Notes: a model not told the origin generated them from the sequence alone. Shown: positions 55,705-64,000, numbered from the stretch's first letter. The stretch: DNA of 64,000 nt from Cupriavidus laharis (GCF_914271435.1 NZ_CAJZAI010000002.1:124001-188000); one strand, 5' to 3'. Numbers and translations are program-made.

Positions 55705-55785
55705 ATGTCCGATTCCGATACCCGCCCTTCTTCCGATCGCAGCGGCAAGCCGCGCCGCACCACCATTCACGATGTAGCGCGCGCG
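55705..55785 (+). pseudogene. Remnant of a LacI-family regulator gene
   Basis: ATG at 55705 opens MSDSDTRPSSDRSGKPRRTT then IHDVARA, the exact N-terminal arm and first DNA-binding helix of a LacI/GalR regulator (RRTTIHDVARAAGVS...). After ARA the similarity stops abruptly (CCESLCG...), and no effector domain follows before the next gene. About 27 of some 340 residues survive. It is a truncation next to the acyl-CoA gene cluster. Confidence 0.75.
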
Positions 55786-55835
55786 TGCTGCGAGTCGTTA
55801 TGCGGCGTATTGGATCCCGGCCAGAAGCCAGCCCA

Positions 55836-56735
55836 TTACGCCGCCGCCAGCGTCAGGAATGCCTGCACTTCAGCGAACGATTCCTCATACGGGCGTGCGC
55901 TGCTCCAGTTGGCGATCTCGCCAAAGCGCGCGGCAACCTGCTCCGGAGACAACTCGGCATCGTCCAGCCTGACCGGTGCGGTTTCCATCATCGTCGCCGC
56001 GGCAAAGACGCCACCGCCGGCGGAAATGATCGTCTTCGAGGGCGAATCGTCGCTGCAGAGATAAAGCACCGCGGGGGTCACGCGCTCGGGCTGGATGCGC
56101 TTGAGCAATTCCTCGGGCAGGACATCCGCGGTCATGCGCGTGGCGGCCACGGGCGCCACCGTGTTGACACGGATGTTGTTCTTGCGGCCTTCAGGGGTCA
56201 GTGCGTTCATCAGACCCACAAGCGCCATCTTGGCCGCAGCGTAGTTCGACTGGCCGAAGTTTCCATACATACCGGAGGAAGACGTGGTCATCACGATGCG
56301 GCCAAAGTTCTGCTCGCGCATGATGTCCCACACGGCCTTGGTGCAGTGGATGGAACCCATCAGGTGAACGTCGATCACGGCCTTGATGTCGGCCATCTCG
56401 AGCTTGGAGAAGGTCTTGTCGCGCAGGATGCCGGCGTTGTTCACCAGGATATCGACGCGGCCGAACTCGTCCATGACCTGCTTCACCATGGCCTGGACCT
56501 GCTCGAAGTCGGCCACGTTGGCGCCGTTGGCAATGGCGGTGCCGCCGGCCTTGCGAATCTCGTCCACCACGGCGAGCGCGGCCTCGGACGAGCCGCCGGT
56601 GCCGTCACGGGCACCGCCGAAGTCATTCACCACCACCTTCGCGCCGCGCGCGGCGAGCGCCAGCGCGTGCGAGCGGCCCAGACCGGCGCCCGCGCCGGTG
56701 ACAATGGCAACCTTGCCGTCAAAGCGAATCGTCAT
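55836..56735 (-). CDS. SDR of the multifunctional-enzyme type-2 hydroxyacyl-CoA dehydrogenase kind
   Basis: 299 residues. Nucleotide motif GAGAGLGRSHA, NNAGILRDKTF, SSSGMYG and catalytic YAAAK. The insert VNDFGGARDGTGGSSEAA is characteristic of the (3R)-hydroxyacyl-CoA dehydrogenase domain of HSD17B4/MFE-2. With MaoC hydratase upstream it would carry out hydration and oxidation by the R route. Last gene of the cluster. Confidence 0.9.
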   Translation of the reverse strand: MTIRFDGKVAIVTGAGAGLGRSHALALAARGAKVVVNDFGGARDGTGGSSEAALAVVDEIRKAGGTAIANGANVADFEQVQAMVKQVMDEFGRVDILVNNAGILRDKTFSKLEMADIKAVIDVHLMGSIHCTKAVWDIMREQNFGRIVMTTSSSGMYGNFGQSNYAAAKMALVGLMNALTPEGRKNNIRVNTVAPVAATRMTADVLPEELLKRIQPERVTPAVLYLCSDDSPSKTIISAGGGVFAAATMMETAPVRLDDAELSPEQVAARFGEIANWSSARPYEESFAEVQAFLTLAAA

Positions 56736-56781
56736 CTTGTACTCCTCAATATTGGTGGTTCTGTTCGCGAAGCCGCGACAT

Positions 56782-57237
56782 TCAGGGAAACAGGCGCGTG
56801 ATCGACTCGGCCACGCATGCCGGCTTGGAGATGCCTTCGCATTCCACTTTCATTTCGATTTTCAGCTGTGCGCCACCGCCTTCCAGCGCGTCCCACGACA
56901 TCAGCGTGAAATGCGCGCGCAGGCGCTTGCCGACCGGCACCGGCGACATGAAACGCACCTTGTCCAGACCATAGTTCACGCCAGCGCGGGTCTCGCGGAT
57001 CTGGAAGGCCGTGGCAAAGAATGCCGGCAGCAGGCTCAGCGTCAGGAAGCCGTGCGCGATCGGCCCGCCGAACGGCCCCTGCTTCGCGCGTTCCACGTCG
57101 ACATGGATCCATTGATGGTCGCCCGTGGCGTCGGCAAACTGATTCACGCGAACCTGGTCGATCGTCATCCACTCGCTGGTGCCGATGCTCTCGCCAACCA
57201 TCGGCTTGAGATCGGCGATCTTCTCGAAAGTCTTCAT
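56782..57237 (-). CDS. MaoC-family (R)-specific enoyl-CoA hydratase
   Basis: 151 residues, single hot-dog domain with the MaoC dyad in ATGDHQWIHVDVERAK (Asp/His) and IAHGFLTLSLLPAFF. Adds water to trans-2-enoyl-CoA. Start codon overlaps the preceding acyl-CoA dehydrogenase stop by 4 nt; pairs with the SDR downstream. Confidence 0.92.
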   Translation of the reverse strand: MKTFEKIADLKPMVGESIGTSEWMTIDQVRVNQFADATGDHQWIHVDVERAKQGPFGGPIAHGFLTLSLLPAFFATAFQIRETRAGVNYGLDKVRFMSPVPVGKRLRAHFTLMSWDALEGGGAQLKIEMKVECEGISKPACVAESITRLFP

Positions 57238-58388
57238 GCTTGTCCTTCAGCTTGAATCAGTGTGGCCTGCAGTGCCTCTGCGCAGGCAGCCTCATGGTGG
57301 TCGGCGCGGCCGAACAGTGCATCGGCGACGATGGCGCGCTTGAAGTAGTGCCCGACGGCATACTCTTCGGTCATGCCGATGCCGCCGTGCAGCTGGATCG
57401 CCTGGCCGCAGACCACGCGCGCGGCGCGGCCGATCAGGGCCTTGGCCTGGGAGACGCTACGCTGCACGGTCGCCGCATCGTCATTGGCCATGGAGGCCAG
57501 CAGGTGGTACAGCATCGAACGCGCCAGCTCCAGCTCCGCGACCATGTCGGCCATGCGGTGCTGCAAGGCCTGGAACGAGCCGATGGACACGCCGAACTGC
57601 TTGCGCACCTTCAGGTACTCGGCACAGATCTCGATGGCCTTCTCCATGGCGCCGACCAGCTCTGCGCACAGCGCGGCGGTGCCATGCGCCAGGCCATGGC
57701 GCAGCGCGGCCAGCCCTTGCCCGGCCTGGCCGAGAAGACTGCCGGCATCGACCTTCACGCCGTCGAGCGTCACCTGCGCGGCCCATGAGCCGTCATGCAG
57801 CGGCAGTGGCTGGCGCGACAGGCCCCGACTGGTAGCATCCACCAAGAAAAGCGAGAGGCCTTCGCCATCGCCGATGCGGGCCGACACGATGAACGCATCG
57901 GCATCCACACCGCCCAGCACCAGCGTCTTTACGCCACGCAGCACGTAGCCGCCATCCACCGTATTCGCACGACACGCGACGGTGTCTGGAAATCCCCGTG
58001 ATTCCGCTTCGCTGTAAGCCAGCGCCAGCTTGCGCGAGCCGTCGGCCAGCGCCGGCACCAATGCCTCGCGCTGCACCGGCGACGCCCCCGCCACCAGCGT
58101 CTGGGCCGCCAGCACGGCACAGCCGAGGAACGGCTCCACCACCAGCCCGCGGCCGAATTCCTGCGCGATCAGCACCGTGTCGACGACGCTGCCGCCAAGC
58201 CCGCCATCGGACTCCGGCAGTGCTGCCGCGAGCCAGCCGTTCCCGGCAAACGCCGCCCAGTCCGCCGCACTGCAGCTCGAACGCGCCTTGAGCAGTGCGG
58301 TACGGCGCTCGAAGCTGTAGTCCTTGTCGACATAGCGGCGCACGCTGTCCTGCAGCATCTGCTGCGTGTCATCCAGCTTGAAATCCAT
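57234..58388 (-). CDS. Acyl-CoA dehydrogenase subunit lacking the catalytic Glu
   Basis: 384 residues with the acyl-CoA dehydrogenase fold (MDFKLDDTQQMLQDSVRRYV; LHGGIGMTEEYAVGHYFKR). The C-terminal YEGT Glu is absent (LFGRADHHEAAC), and the alternative Glu position reads ALRHGLAHGTAAL. So neither usual base is present. It sits 14 bp behind another acyl-CoA dehydrogenase. Best explained as the non-catalytic partner of a heteromeric enzyme. Confidence 0.88.
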   Translation of the reverse strand: MDFKLDDTQQMLQDSVRRYVDKDYSFERRTALLKARSSCSAADWAAFAGNGWLAAALPESDGGLGGSVVDTVLIAQEFGRGLVVEPFLGCAVLAAQTLVAGASPVQREALVPALADGSRKLALAYSEAESRGFPDTVACRANTVDGGYVLRGVKTLVLGGVDADAFIVSARIGDGEGLSLFLVDATSRGLSRQPLPLHDGSWAAQVTLDGVKVDAGSLLGQAGQGLAALRHGLAHGTAALCAELVGAMEKAIEICAEYLKVRKQFGVSIGSFQALQHRMADMVAELELARSMLYHLLASMANDDAATVQRSVSQAKALIGRAARVVCGQAIQLHGGIGMTEEYAVGHYFKRAIVADALFGRADHHEAACAEALQATLIQAEGQA

Positions 58389-58402
58389 GATTCATGCGCC
58401 TT

Positions 58403-59602
58403 TCAGAGTTGAAACACCGCCTTCGCGATGATGCCGCGCTGCACTTCGCTGGTACCCCCGTAGATCGTGGATGCGCGGCGGAAGAACATTTCGTTCGCAA
58501 TGCCACGGCCCATCCCCTGCATCGGCAGCGGCGGTTCCGCACCCTCGGCATGCGGCTCAGGGTAGGCCACCGCGCCGTAGTCGCCCAGCGATTCCACCAG
58601 GAACTCGCTCATGCGCTGCTGCAGTTCGGTGCCGCGGATCTTCAGCATCGACCCCATGGCGTGCGCCGCGGGGCTGTGGTCCTGCTCCATCGCGGCCACG
58701 CGCTTCACCATCATGGCGATGGCATTGACCTCCGCGTCGAAGCGCGCCAGGCGCAGCGCGAACTCATGGCGCGCGATGAGCGAATTTCTGCCCGCCTTCT
58801 GGCTTGCCGCCAGCTTGCGGATCTCCATCAGGTAGCGCTTGAGGATGGGCAGGTCGGCCGCCGTCGCGTGTTCGTTGTTGAGCAGGAACTTGGTGATCTT
58901 CCAGCCGTCCCCTTCTGCGCCGATGCGGTTGGCGACCGGGACACGGACGTTGTCGAAGAAGGTCTCGTTCAGGTGATGGCAGTCGTCGATGCTGCGGATC
59001 GGGCGCACCGTGATGCCAGGCGTCTTCATGTCCACCAGCAGGAAGGTGATGCCGGCCTGCTTCCTGGCCTCCTGGTCGGTGCGGACCAGGAGGAAGATCC
59101 AGTCCGCCTCATGCGCGTAGCTGGTCCAGATCTTCTGGCCGTTGACCACGTAGTGGTCGCCGTCGCGGTCCGCACGCGTGCGCAGCGAAGCGAGGTCGGA
59201 GCCCGAGCCCGGTTCCGAGAAGCCCTGGCACCACAGGCGCGTGCCGCTGAAGATGTGCGGCAGGTGCTCAGCCTTCTGCTCCGGGCTGGCAAACGCGTTC
59301 AGCACGGGGCCAAGCAGCTTCTGCGCAAAGCCGTCCTGGGTGGGCGTGCCCGCAGCCACGCACTCTTCGTCGAAGATGAGTTGCTGCAGCACGCTCCAGC
59401 CGGTGCCGCCATCCTTCTGCGCCCAGTAGGGCGCGCCCCATCCCTTTTCGTTGAGCACACGCTGCCAGCGCTCCACTTCTGCACGCTGCGAACGCACGCT
59501 GCCGCGCGGCTTGCCGGCCAGTTCGGCCGGCAAGCCGGCGCGCACGAATTCGCGCACATCCTGCCGGAAGGTGTCGAGCCCGGCGTCGGGTTGAAAGTCC
59601 AT
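58403..59602 (-). CDS. Acyl-CoA dehydrogenase subunit with alternative catalytic Glu
   Basis: 399 residues, starting MDFQPDAGLDTFRQDVREFV. Conserved WCQGFSEPGSGSDLASLRT and YVVNGQKIWTSYAHEADW. C-terminal motif is IYGGTSEVQRGIIAK (Gly in place of the Glu), but Glu in LLNNEHATAADL matches the alternative base used in ChsE-type steroid dehydrogenases. Overlaps none; 14 bp before the partner gene. Proposed alpha subunit of an alpha2beta2 enzyme, as known for FadE26-FadE27. Confidence 0.88.
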   Translation of the reverse strand: MDFQPDAGLDTFRQDVREFVRAGLPAELAGKPRGSVRSQRAEVERWQRVLNEKGWGAPYWAQKDGGTGWSVLQQLIFDEECVAAGTPTQDGFAQKLLGPVLNAFASPEQKAEHLPHIFSGTRLWCQGFSEPGSGSDLASLRTRADRDGDHYVVNGQKIWTSYAHEADWIFLLVRTDQEARKQAGITFLLVDMKTPGITVRPIRSIDDCHHLNETFFDNVRVPVANRIGAEGDGWKITKFLLNNEHATAADLPILKRYLMEIRKLAASQKAGRNSLIARHEFALRLARFDAEVNAIAMMVKRVAAMEQDHSPAAHAMGSMLKIRGTELQQRMSEFLVESLGDYGAVAYPEPHAEGAEPPLPMQGMGRGIANEMFFRRASTIYGGTSEVQRGIIAKAVFQL

Positions 59603-59615
59603 GGCAGGCTCCGCG

Positions 59616-60794
59616 TCAGATACGGTACATCGTGACGACGCAGGCGCCGCCGATCCCCACGTTGTGCTGGAGCGCCACGCGGGCTCCTTCCACCTGCCGC
59701 TTTTCGGCGGTGCCGCGCAATTGCTGGACGAGTTCCGTGCATTGCGCAAGGCCGGTCGCCCCAAGCGGGTGGCCCTTCGACAGCAGGCCGCCCGACGGGT
59801 TGACCACGTACTTGCCGCCGTACGTGTTGTCGCCGTCGTCGACAAACTTCGCCGCGCCGCCCTCCGGGCACAGGCCCAGGCCTTCATAGGTAATCAGTTC
59901 GTTGTGGGCGAAGCAGTCATGCAGTTCGACCACGTCCACGTCGTCGGCACCGATGCCGGACGCTTCGTAGACCTGTTGCGAAGCGGCCCTGGCCATGCCG
60001 AAACCGGCGACGTAGCGCATGTCGGTCTCGAACGTGTCCGCGAAATCGGTGCTCATGGCCTGGGCCGCGATCCAGACGCGCGCGTCGATGTCATGCTTGC
60101 GCGCGTACTCTTCGCTGCACAGCACGGCGGCGGCGGCGCCGCAGGTTGGCGGGCAGGCCATCAGGCGGGTCATGACACCGGGCCATACCGGCTGGTCCGC
60201 CATGACGTCTTCGGGCGTAATCACCTTGCGGAATACCGCGAGCGGGTTGTTGGCGGCGTGGCGGCTGGCCTTGGCGCGGATCTTCGCGAACGTCTCCACC
60301 GGCGTGCCGAAGCGCTGCATGTGGTCCAGGCCCGCTCCGCCAAAGATGCGCAGCGCGGGCGGGATTTCCTGCGTGCCCATCAGTGCGTCGCAACGCTGCA
60401 GGAACAGGTCGGCCGGCAGCGGTCGGTCGTTGAAGTAGCTGCCCAGGGCGCCTGGGTTCATCTGCTCGAAGCCGACGACGAGCGCCACATCGAGCGCGCC
60501 AGCCTCGATGGCCTGCCGCGCGAGGAACAGCCCGGTCGAACCGGTGGCGCAGTTGTTGTTGACGTTGATAATCGGGATGCCGGTCATGCCGACGTGATAG
60601 AGGGCGCGCTGCCCGGCGCACGAGTCGCCGTAGACGAAGGCGGTATAGGCCTGCTGAATCGCCTTGTAATCCACGCGGGCGTCCTGCAGCGCCAGCCGGG
60701 CGGCGGCGGCGCCCATCAGGTCATAGGTTTCACTGGCGCCCGGTTTGGTGAAGGGGACCATCCCCACGCCGGCCACGACGACTTTGCGAGCCAT
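59616..60794 (-). CDS. SCP-x type thiolase / lipid-transfer protein
   Basis: 392 residues. Nucleophile in NNNCATGSTGLFLARQAIEAG, ELHDCFAHNELITYE, catalytic His in LLSKGHPLGATGL, closing GGACVVTMYRI. The SCP-x subgroup (short, without SCP2 domain) acts on 3-oxoacyl-CoA with branched or steroid side chains. First gene of the minus-strand operon, 13 bp before the dehydrogenase gene. Confidence 0.9.
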   Translation of the reverse strand: MARKVVVAGVGMVPFTKPGASETYDLMGAAAARLALQDARVDYKAIQQAYTAFVYGDSCAGQRALYHVGMTGIPIINVNNNCATGSTGLFLARQAIEAGALDVALVVGFEQMNPGALGSYFNDRPLPADLFLQRCDALMGTQEIPPALRIFGGAGLDHMQRFGTPVETFAKIRAKASRHAANNPLAVFRKVITPEDVMADQPVWPGVMTRLMACPPTCGAAAAVLCSEEYARKHDIDARVWIAAQAMSTDFADTFETDMRYVAGFGMARAASQQVYEASGIGADDVDVVELHDCFAHNELITYEGLGLCPEGGAAKFVDDGDNTYGGKYVVNPSGGLLSKGHPLGATGLAQCTELVQQLRGTAEKRQVEGARVALQHNVGIGGACVVTMYRI

Positions 60795-60875
60795 AAGTCT
60801 TCCTCGGTATCTGTTGTCAGCCGTTCGATCGAATCGGCACGGAACCGATGATAGGTAGTGGGGCTCCCGGCAAGC

Positions 60876-60924
60876 TCCCCCTCGTTTCGAGGGGGACTGG
60901 TCCGCCGCGCGCCAGTCCTATATT
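60876..60924 (+). promoter_or_regulatory. Acyl-CoA ligase promoter with dyads
   Basis: Perfect hairpin-capable dyad TCCCCCTCG-TTT-CGAGGGGGA (60876-60896), then GGACTGG-N11-CCAGTCC (60894-60918) abutting a -10 box TATATT (60919-60924). The second dyad covers the -35 region, as a repressor or activator site would. The ligase ATG is 62 bp downstream. It also lies upstream of the divergent thiolase operon and may serve both. Confidence 0.55.
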
Positions 60925-60986
60925 GCACGCGCCGCAGAAGATCCCCGGAAGGGACCGGACCGGCATTTACCGATACAGGAGACAGC

Positions 60987-62561
60987 ATGAAAATCAATTT
61001 CGCGCGCCTGATGGAGCACGCGGCCGTGCGATGGGCCGATCGCGAGGCCCTGGTCAATATCGAGCGCAACCGCCGCTACAGCTACCGGGAACTGCATGCG
61101 CTGACCAATCGCATCGTCAACATGATGCGAGACAGGCTGGCACTGCGCCGCGGCGACAGCTACCTCTGCATCCTCGACAACGACAACCTGTCGCTGCTGC
61201 ACACCTGGACCGTGCTCAAGGGCGATGCGGCCGCGGCATTCACCAACCTGCGCGATTCCATCGACGAGCACCGATGGCAGGTGGACTTCCTGCGGCCGAA
61301 GGTGGTGTTCCTGGAAAACGACTTGCTGGCGCGCTACTACCCCATGCTGCGCGAGTCCGGCGTGACCGTCGTCTGCATGGACCCGGTACCCACCGAGTTC
61401 GCCCATGCCGACGGCCTGTACGGCTTTTGGGACCTGCTCGAGGATGTTTCCGGGGACGACCCCGGCGTCGAGAGCGACATCCACGCCGATCCCCTGCTGT
61501 ACCGCTTCACCGGCGGCACCACCGGCAGGAGCAAGTGCGCCGCCTACACGATGGACAACTGGCTGGCGTGCCGCGATGCCTTCTTCGCCGAGGCCGAGCA
61601 TGCGATCAATCCCGACGCCCGGGTACTGCACATGGCGCCGGTCAGCCACGGCTCGGGCCTGTACTTCCTGCCGACGCTGTTCCGCGGCGGCTGCACGATC
61701 ACCCAGAACCTCCCCGACCTGAAAGCATGGTGCCGCAATGTGGAAGCGGAAAAGGCCACCGTGGGCGCGCTGGTGCCAACGGTGCTCTACTGGCTCCTGG
61801 ACCTGCCGGAGGCGTCCGATCACGACCTGTCTTCGCTCCAGACCATCTACTACGGCGCGGCCCCCATCAGCCCTGCGAAGCTGGAACGCCTGCAGGCGCG
61901 CTTCGGCAACATCTTCCTGCAGATCTACGGCTCGACGGAATGCCTGCAGCCCGTGGCGCTGCTGCCGAAGAAAGACCATATCGTCGGGGCAGGCCACCTC
62001 GCGTCCGCCGGACGCCTGGCATCCACCGCCGAAGTGATCGTGGCCGGCGAAGACGGCCAGCGCCTGCCGCCGGGTGCCACGGGCGAGGTCTGGATCCGGT
62101 CGCGGGCCACCATCTCCGGCTACTTCCGCAATCCCGAGGGCACGGCGGCCGAGTTCACCAACGGCTTCTGGAAATCGGGTGATCTCGGCTACGTCGACGA
62201 ACAGGGGTTCCTCTACATTGTCGACCGGAAGAAGGACATGATCATCACGGGCGGGTTCAATGTCTATGCGATCGAGGTCGAGGCGGCACTGAACGCCCAT
62301 CCGGCGGTTTCCAATTCAACCGTGGTCGGCGTTCCGCATGAGGAATGGGGCGAGGCCGTGCATGCCGAGGTCGTACTCAAGGCTGGCGAGCAGGCAACCG
62401 CCGCCGAGCTGATCGACCACGTCAAGGGCATGCTGGGGCGTTACAAGGCGCCGAAGACGGTAGCCTTTGTCGATGCGCTGCCGGTCAGCGCAGTGGGGAA
62501 AGTCCTGCGACGGCAGGTGCGGGACAAGTATTGGACGGGCCAGACGCGGCGCGTGTCCTGA
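60987..62561 (+). CDS. AMP-dependent acyl-CoA synthetase
   Basis: 524 residues. Phosphate loop YRFTGGTTGRSKCAAYTM (the usual SGTTGxPK is changed to GGTTGRSK), YGSTECLQPVALL, GDLGYVDEQGFLYIVDRKKDM and the C-terminal LPVSAVGKVLRR with the adenylating Lys. Activates the acid for the divergent beta-oxidation operon. ATG 60987 is preceded by AGGAG. Confidence 0.92.
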   Translation: MKINFARLMEHAAVRWADREALVNIERNRRYSYRELHALTNRIVNMMRDRLALRRGDSYLCILDNDNLSLLHTWTVLKGDAAAAFTNLRDSIDEHRWQVDFLRPKVVFLENDLLARYYPMLRESGVTVVCMDPVPTEFAHADGLYGFWDLLEDVSGDDPGVESDIHADPLLYRFTGGTTGRSKCAAYTMDNWLACRDAFFAEAEHAINPDARVLHMAPVSHGSGLYFLPTLFRGGCTITQNLPDLKAWCRNVEAEKATVGALVPTVLYWLLDLPEASDHDLSSLQTIYYGAAPISPAKLERLQARFGNIFLQIYGSTECLQPVALLPKKDHIVGAGHLASAGRLASTAEVIVAGEDGQRLPPGATGEVWIRSRATISGYFRNPEGTAAEFTNGFWKSGDLGYVDEQGFLYIVDRKKDMIITGGFNVYAIEVEAALNAHPAVSNSTVVGVPHEEWGEAVHAEVVLKAGEQATAAELIDHVKGMLGRYKAPKTVAFVDALPVSAVGKVLRRQVRDKYWTGQTRRVS

Positions 62562-62593
62562 TTACCCCGGGGCCGGCTCCATACTGCCGGCTT

Positions 62594-62625
62594 GCTCCCC
62601 TCTCCCATAAATGGGAGAGGGGAGC
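62594..62625. terminator. Bidirectional hairpin between convergent genes
   Basis: A 15-bp perfect stem GCTCCCCTCTCCCAT with AA loop lies between the convergent acyl-CoA ligase and acyl-CoA dehydrogenase genes. Its GC-rich arms and position suit a terminator for both strands, although no long T-run follows. Related CTCTCCC hairpins occur between genes in many Burkholderiaceae genomes, so it may also be a repeat unit. Confidence 0.65.
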
Positions 62626-62653
62626 CAACACTCACAGTATTGACGTCCTGGCG

Positions 62654-63796
62654 TTATGCAAAAGCCGAGATACCCGTCAGCGCCCGCGAAATCGCCAGTT
62701 GCTGGATCTCCGTCGTGCCATCCGGAATCGGGATGATGATCGCCTCGCGCAGGTAGCGCTCGACGTTGAACTCCTTCGTAATGCCGTTCCCGCCATGCAG
62801 TTGTACGGCATCGCGGCAAGCACGGACCGCGGCTTCCGTGGCGAAGGCCTTCGCCATCGATGCCTCCATGTCGCAACGGATGCCGGCGTCGATGAGACCG
62901 AACACGCGATGGCACATCAGCCGCGACGCATCCAGCAGCATCGCCATGTTGGCAATCTTGGCCGCCACGAGCTGGTGCGCGGCGATGGGCTTGCCGAACT
63001 GCTTGCGATCCTTCGCATAGGCAATCGACTCTTCCAGCGACGCCCGCATCAGCCCGATCGACAGCGTGCCGACGTGGCCTCGCGCCACTTCGAACAGCTT
63101 CATTGTATTCTTCAGGCCCTCGCCTTCCTTGCCGATCAGATTGGTCACCGGTACGCGTACATCCTGGAAGAACAGCTGCGCGGTCGATTGCGAGCCGAGC
63201 GCGATCTTGTCGATATTGCGCGACTCGTAGCCATGCTCCTTGCGGTCCACCAGGATGTGGGACAGGCCACTCTCCGTGCGGCACGTCACCACGACCACAT
63301 CGGAGTACTCCCCGTTCGAGATCCAGGTCTTCTCGCCATTGATGATGTAGTGGTCGCCATCACGCACGGCGCGGGTCTTGAGTTCCGCGACGTTGGAACC
63401 GACGTCGGGCTCGCTGATGGCCACCGAGCTGAAAATCTTGCCGGCCAGTGCATCCGCCATGTACTTGTCGCGCAGTTCCTGCGACGCGCCGGTCAGCAGG
63501 AGAGGCAGGCCGAGATTGATCATCACGGCCAGCGCGATGTCGCACGAGCAGGCCACCAGTTCTTCGAACAGCATGCCTTGCATGGTGAAGGTCAGTCCCA
63601 TGCCGCCCAGTTCGGCGGGAATCGAACAGCCCGGCAGGCCGAACTCGGCGATGCGCTGGGTCAGTTCCCGCATCTTCTCCTTGGGGATGAAGCGGTCGCG
63701 GTATTCACGCGCCACGGGCTTGATCTCGGACTGCAGGAACTTGCGAAAGCTCTCGACCGCAAGGGTCTGGTCTTCGGTAGGCAGTTGGTATGGCAT
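62654..63796 (-). CDS. Acyl-CoA dehydrogenase with Asp at the catalytic position
   Basis: 380 residues starting MPYQLPTEDQTLAVESFRKF. AISEPDVGSNVAELKT and YIINGEKTWISNG bind FAD and acyl-CoA. The catalytic motif YEGTSQIQ reads PIPDGTTEIQ, with Asp for Glu, and the alternative position is Ala (KLFEVARGHV). A conservative swap that may change substrate preference. 34 bp after the partial thiolase gene on the same strand. Confidence 0.9.
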   Translation of the reverse strand: MPYQLPTEDQTLAVESFRKFLQSEIKPVAREYRDRFIPKEKMRELTQRIAEFGLPGCSIPAELGGMGLTFTMQGMLFEELVACSCDIALAVMINLGLPLLLTGASQELRDKYMADALAGKIFSSVAISEPDVGSNVAELKTRAVRDGDHYIINGEKTWISNGEYSDVVVVTCRTESGLSHILVDRKEHGYESRNIDKIALGSQSTAQLFFQDVRVPVTNLIGKEGEGLKNTMKLFEVARGHVGTLSIGLMRASLEESIAYAKDRKQFGKPIAAHQLVAAKIANMAMLLDASRLMCHRVFGLIDAGIRCDMEASMAKAFATEAAVRACRDAVQLHGGNGITKEFNVERYLREAIIIPIPDGTTEIQQLAISRALTGISAFA

Positions 63797-63830
63797 TCGT
63801 TGTCTCTCGGAATCAGTTGCCTGGCCGCGC

Positions 63831-64000
63831 TCAGTCGCGGCCAAGGATCGCAATGTGTTCGGTGGCTTCTTCCACGCGCCACAGGCCGCCGCCGTTGCCC
63901 TGGATGGCAAAACGTGCGCCTTCCACCTGGCGCTTGCCGCAGTTGCCGCGCAGTTGCTCCACCAGTTCGAAGATCTGGCCGATGCCGGTCGCGCCGATCG
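63831..64000 (-). CDS. Partial thiolase, C-terminal end
   Basis: The last 55 residues of a thiolase enter from the right edge: IGATGIGQIFELVEQLRGNC then GKRQVEGARFAIQGNGGGLW. This matches the C-terminus of SCP-x type thiolases, as in the neighbouring 59616-60794 product (LGATGLAQCTELVQQLRG). It is upstream of the dehydrogenase at 62654-63796, so the cluster continues beyond the window. Confidence 0.8.
   Translation of the reverse strand, partial: IGATGIGQIFELVEQLRGNCGKRQVEGARFAIQGNGGGLWRVEEATEHIAILGRD

Overview
The window reads as chromosomal DNA of a high-GC betaproteobacterium in the Burkholderiaceae, most likely Cupriavidus or a close Ralstonia relative. Support comes from GC-rich codon use, two Bug-type (tripartite tricarboxylate transporter) binding proteins, many CoA-dependent catabolic genes, a nag-type salicylate 5-hydroxylase set, DUF3175/DUF3820/DUF3016 proteins and an imuA-imuB-dnaE2 cassette. 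The genus is inferred from gene content only. I see no rRNA, tRNA, CRISPR array, insertion sequence or phage genes.

Layout. 0-5.4 kb: a BvgA-like response regulator, two divergent membrane hybrid histidine kinases and the 5' end of another gene, with BvgA-type inverted heptads upstream of two of them. 5.4-7.6 kb: five small uncharacterised proteins. 7.6-11.7 kb: a NahR/NagR-type regulator divergent from nagAa-nagG-nagH-nagAb (salicylate to gentisate). 11.8-15.2 kb: a DUF3820 protein, a chemoreceptor, a probable regulated small RNA and a PEP-mutase/isocitrate-lyase superfamily enzyme. 15.2-21.3 kb: a MoxR-DUF58-VWA set with a trypsin-like protease, a divergent second VWA protein and an orphan ParA. 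22-27 kb: tyrosine catabolism (AsnC/Lrp regulator, 4-hydroxyphenylpyruvate dioxygenase, permease, aromatic aminotransferase). 27-30 kb: an SDR, a MipA/OmpV porin and small proteins.

30-37 kb: acyl-CoA synthetase and IclR regulator divergent from thiolase, a FadJ-type bifunctional protein and a Bug protein. 37-41 kb: DUF3175, class I aldolase, cytochrome b561/PepSY pair, TetR with a DUF1348 protein. 41-45.7 kb: IclR, CoA-transferase, acyl-CoA dehydrogenase, Bug protein, cupin. 45.8-48.2 kb: a uracil-DNA-glycosylase-like protein and hipBA. 48.9-54.7 kb: the SOS mutasome imuA-imuB-dnaE2 behind a perfect LexA box. 55-64 kb: a second beta-oxidation cluster with a pair of acyl-CoA dehydrogenases that looks heteromeric.

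The less ordinary signals are: a minus-strand small-RNA candidate near 14.0 kb with its own terminator, a NarL-type palindrome upstream and repeated AUCGGA motifs; two gene remnants (acyl-CoA dehydrogenase at 30.2 kb, LacI regulator at 55.7 kb) that mark deletion junctions; a dispersed 35-bp repeat; and several promoter-operator layouts readable at base level (hipBA, TetR, AsnC, IclR, the acyl-CoA ligase).
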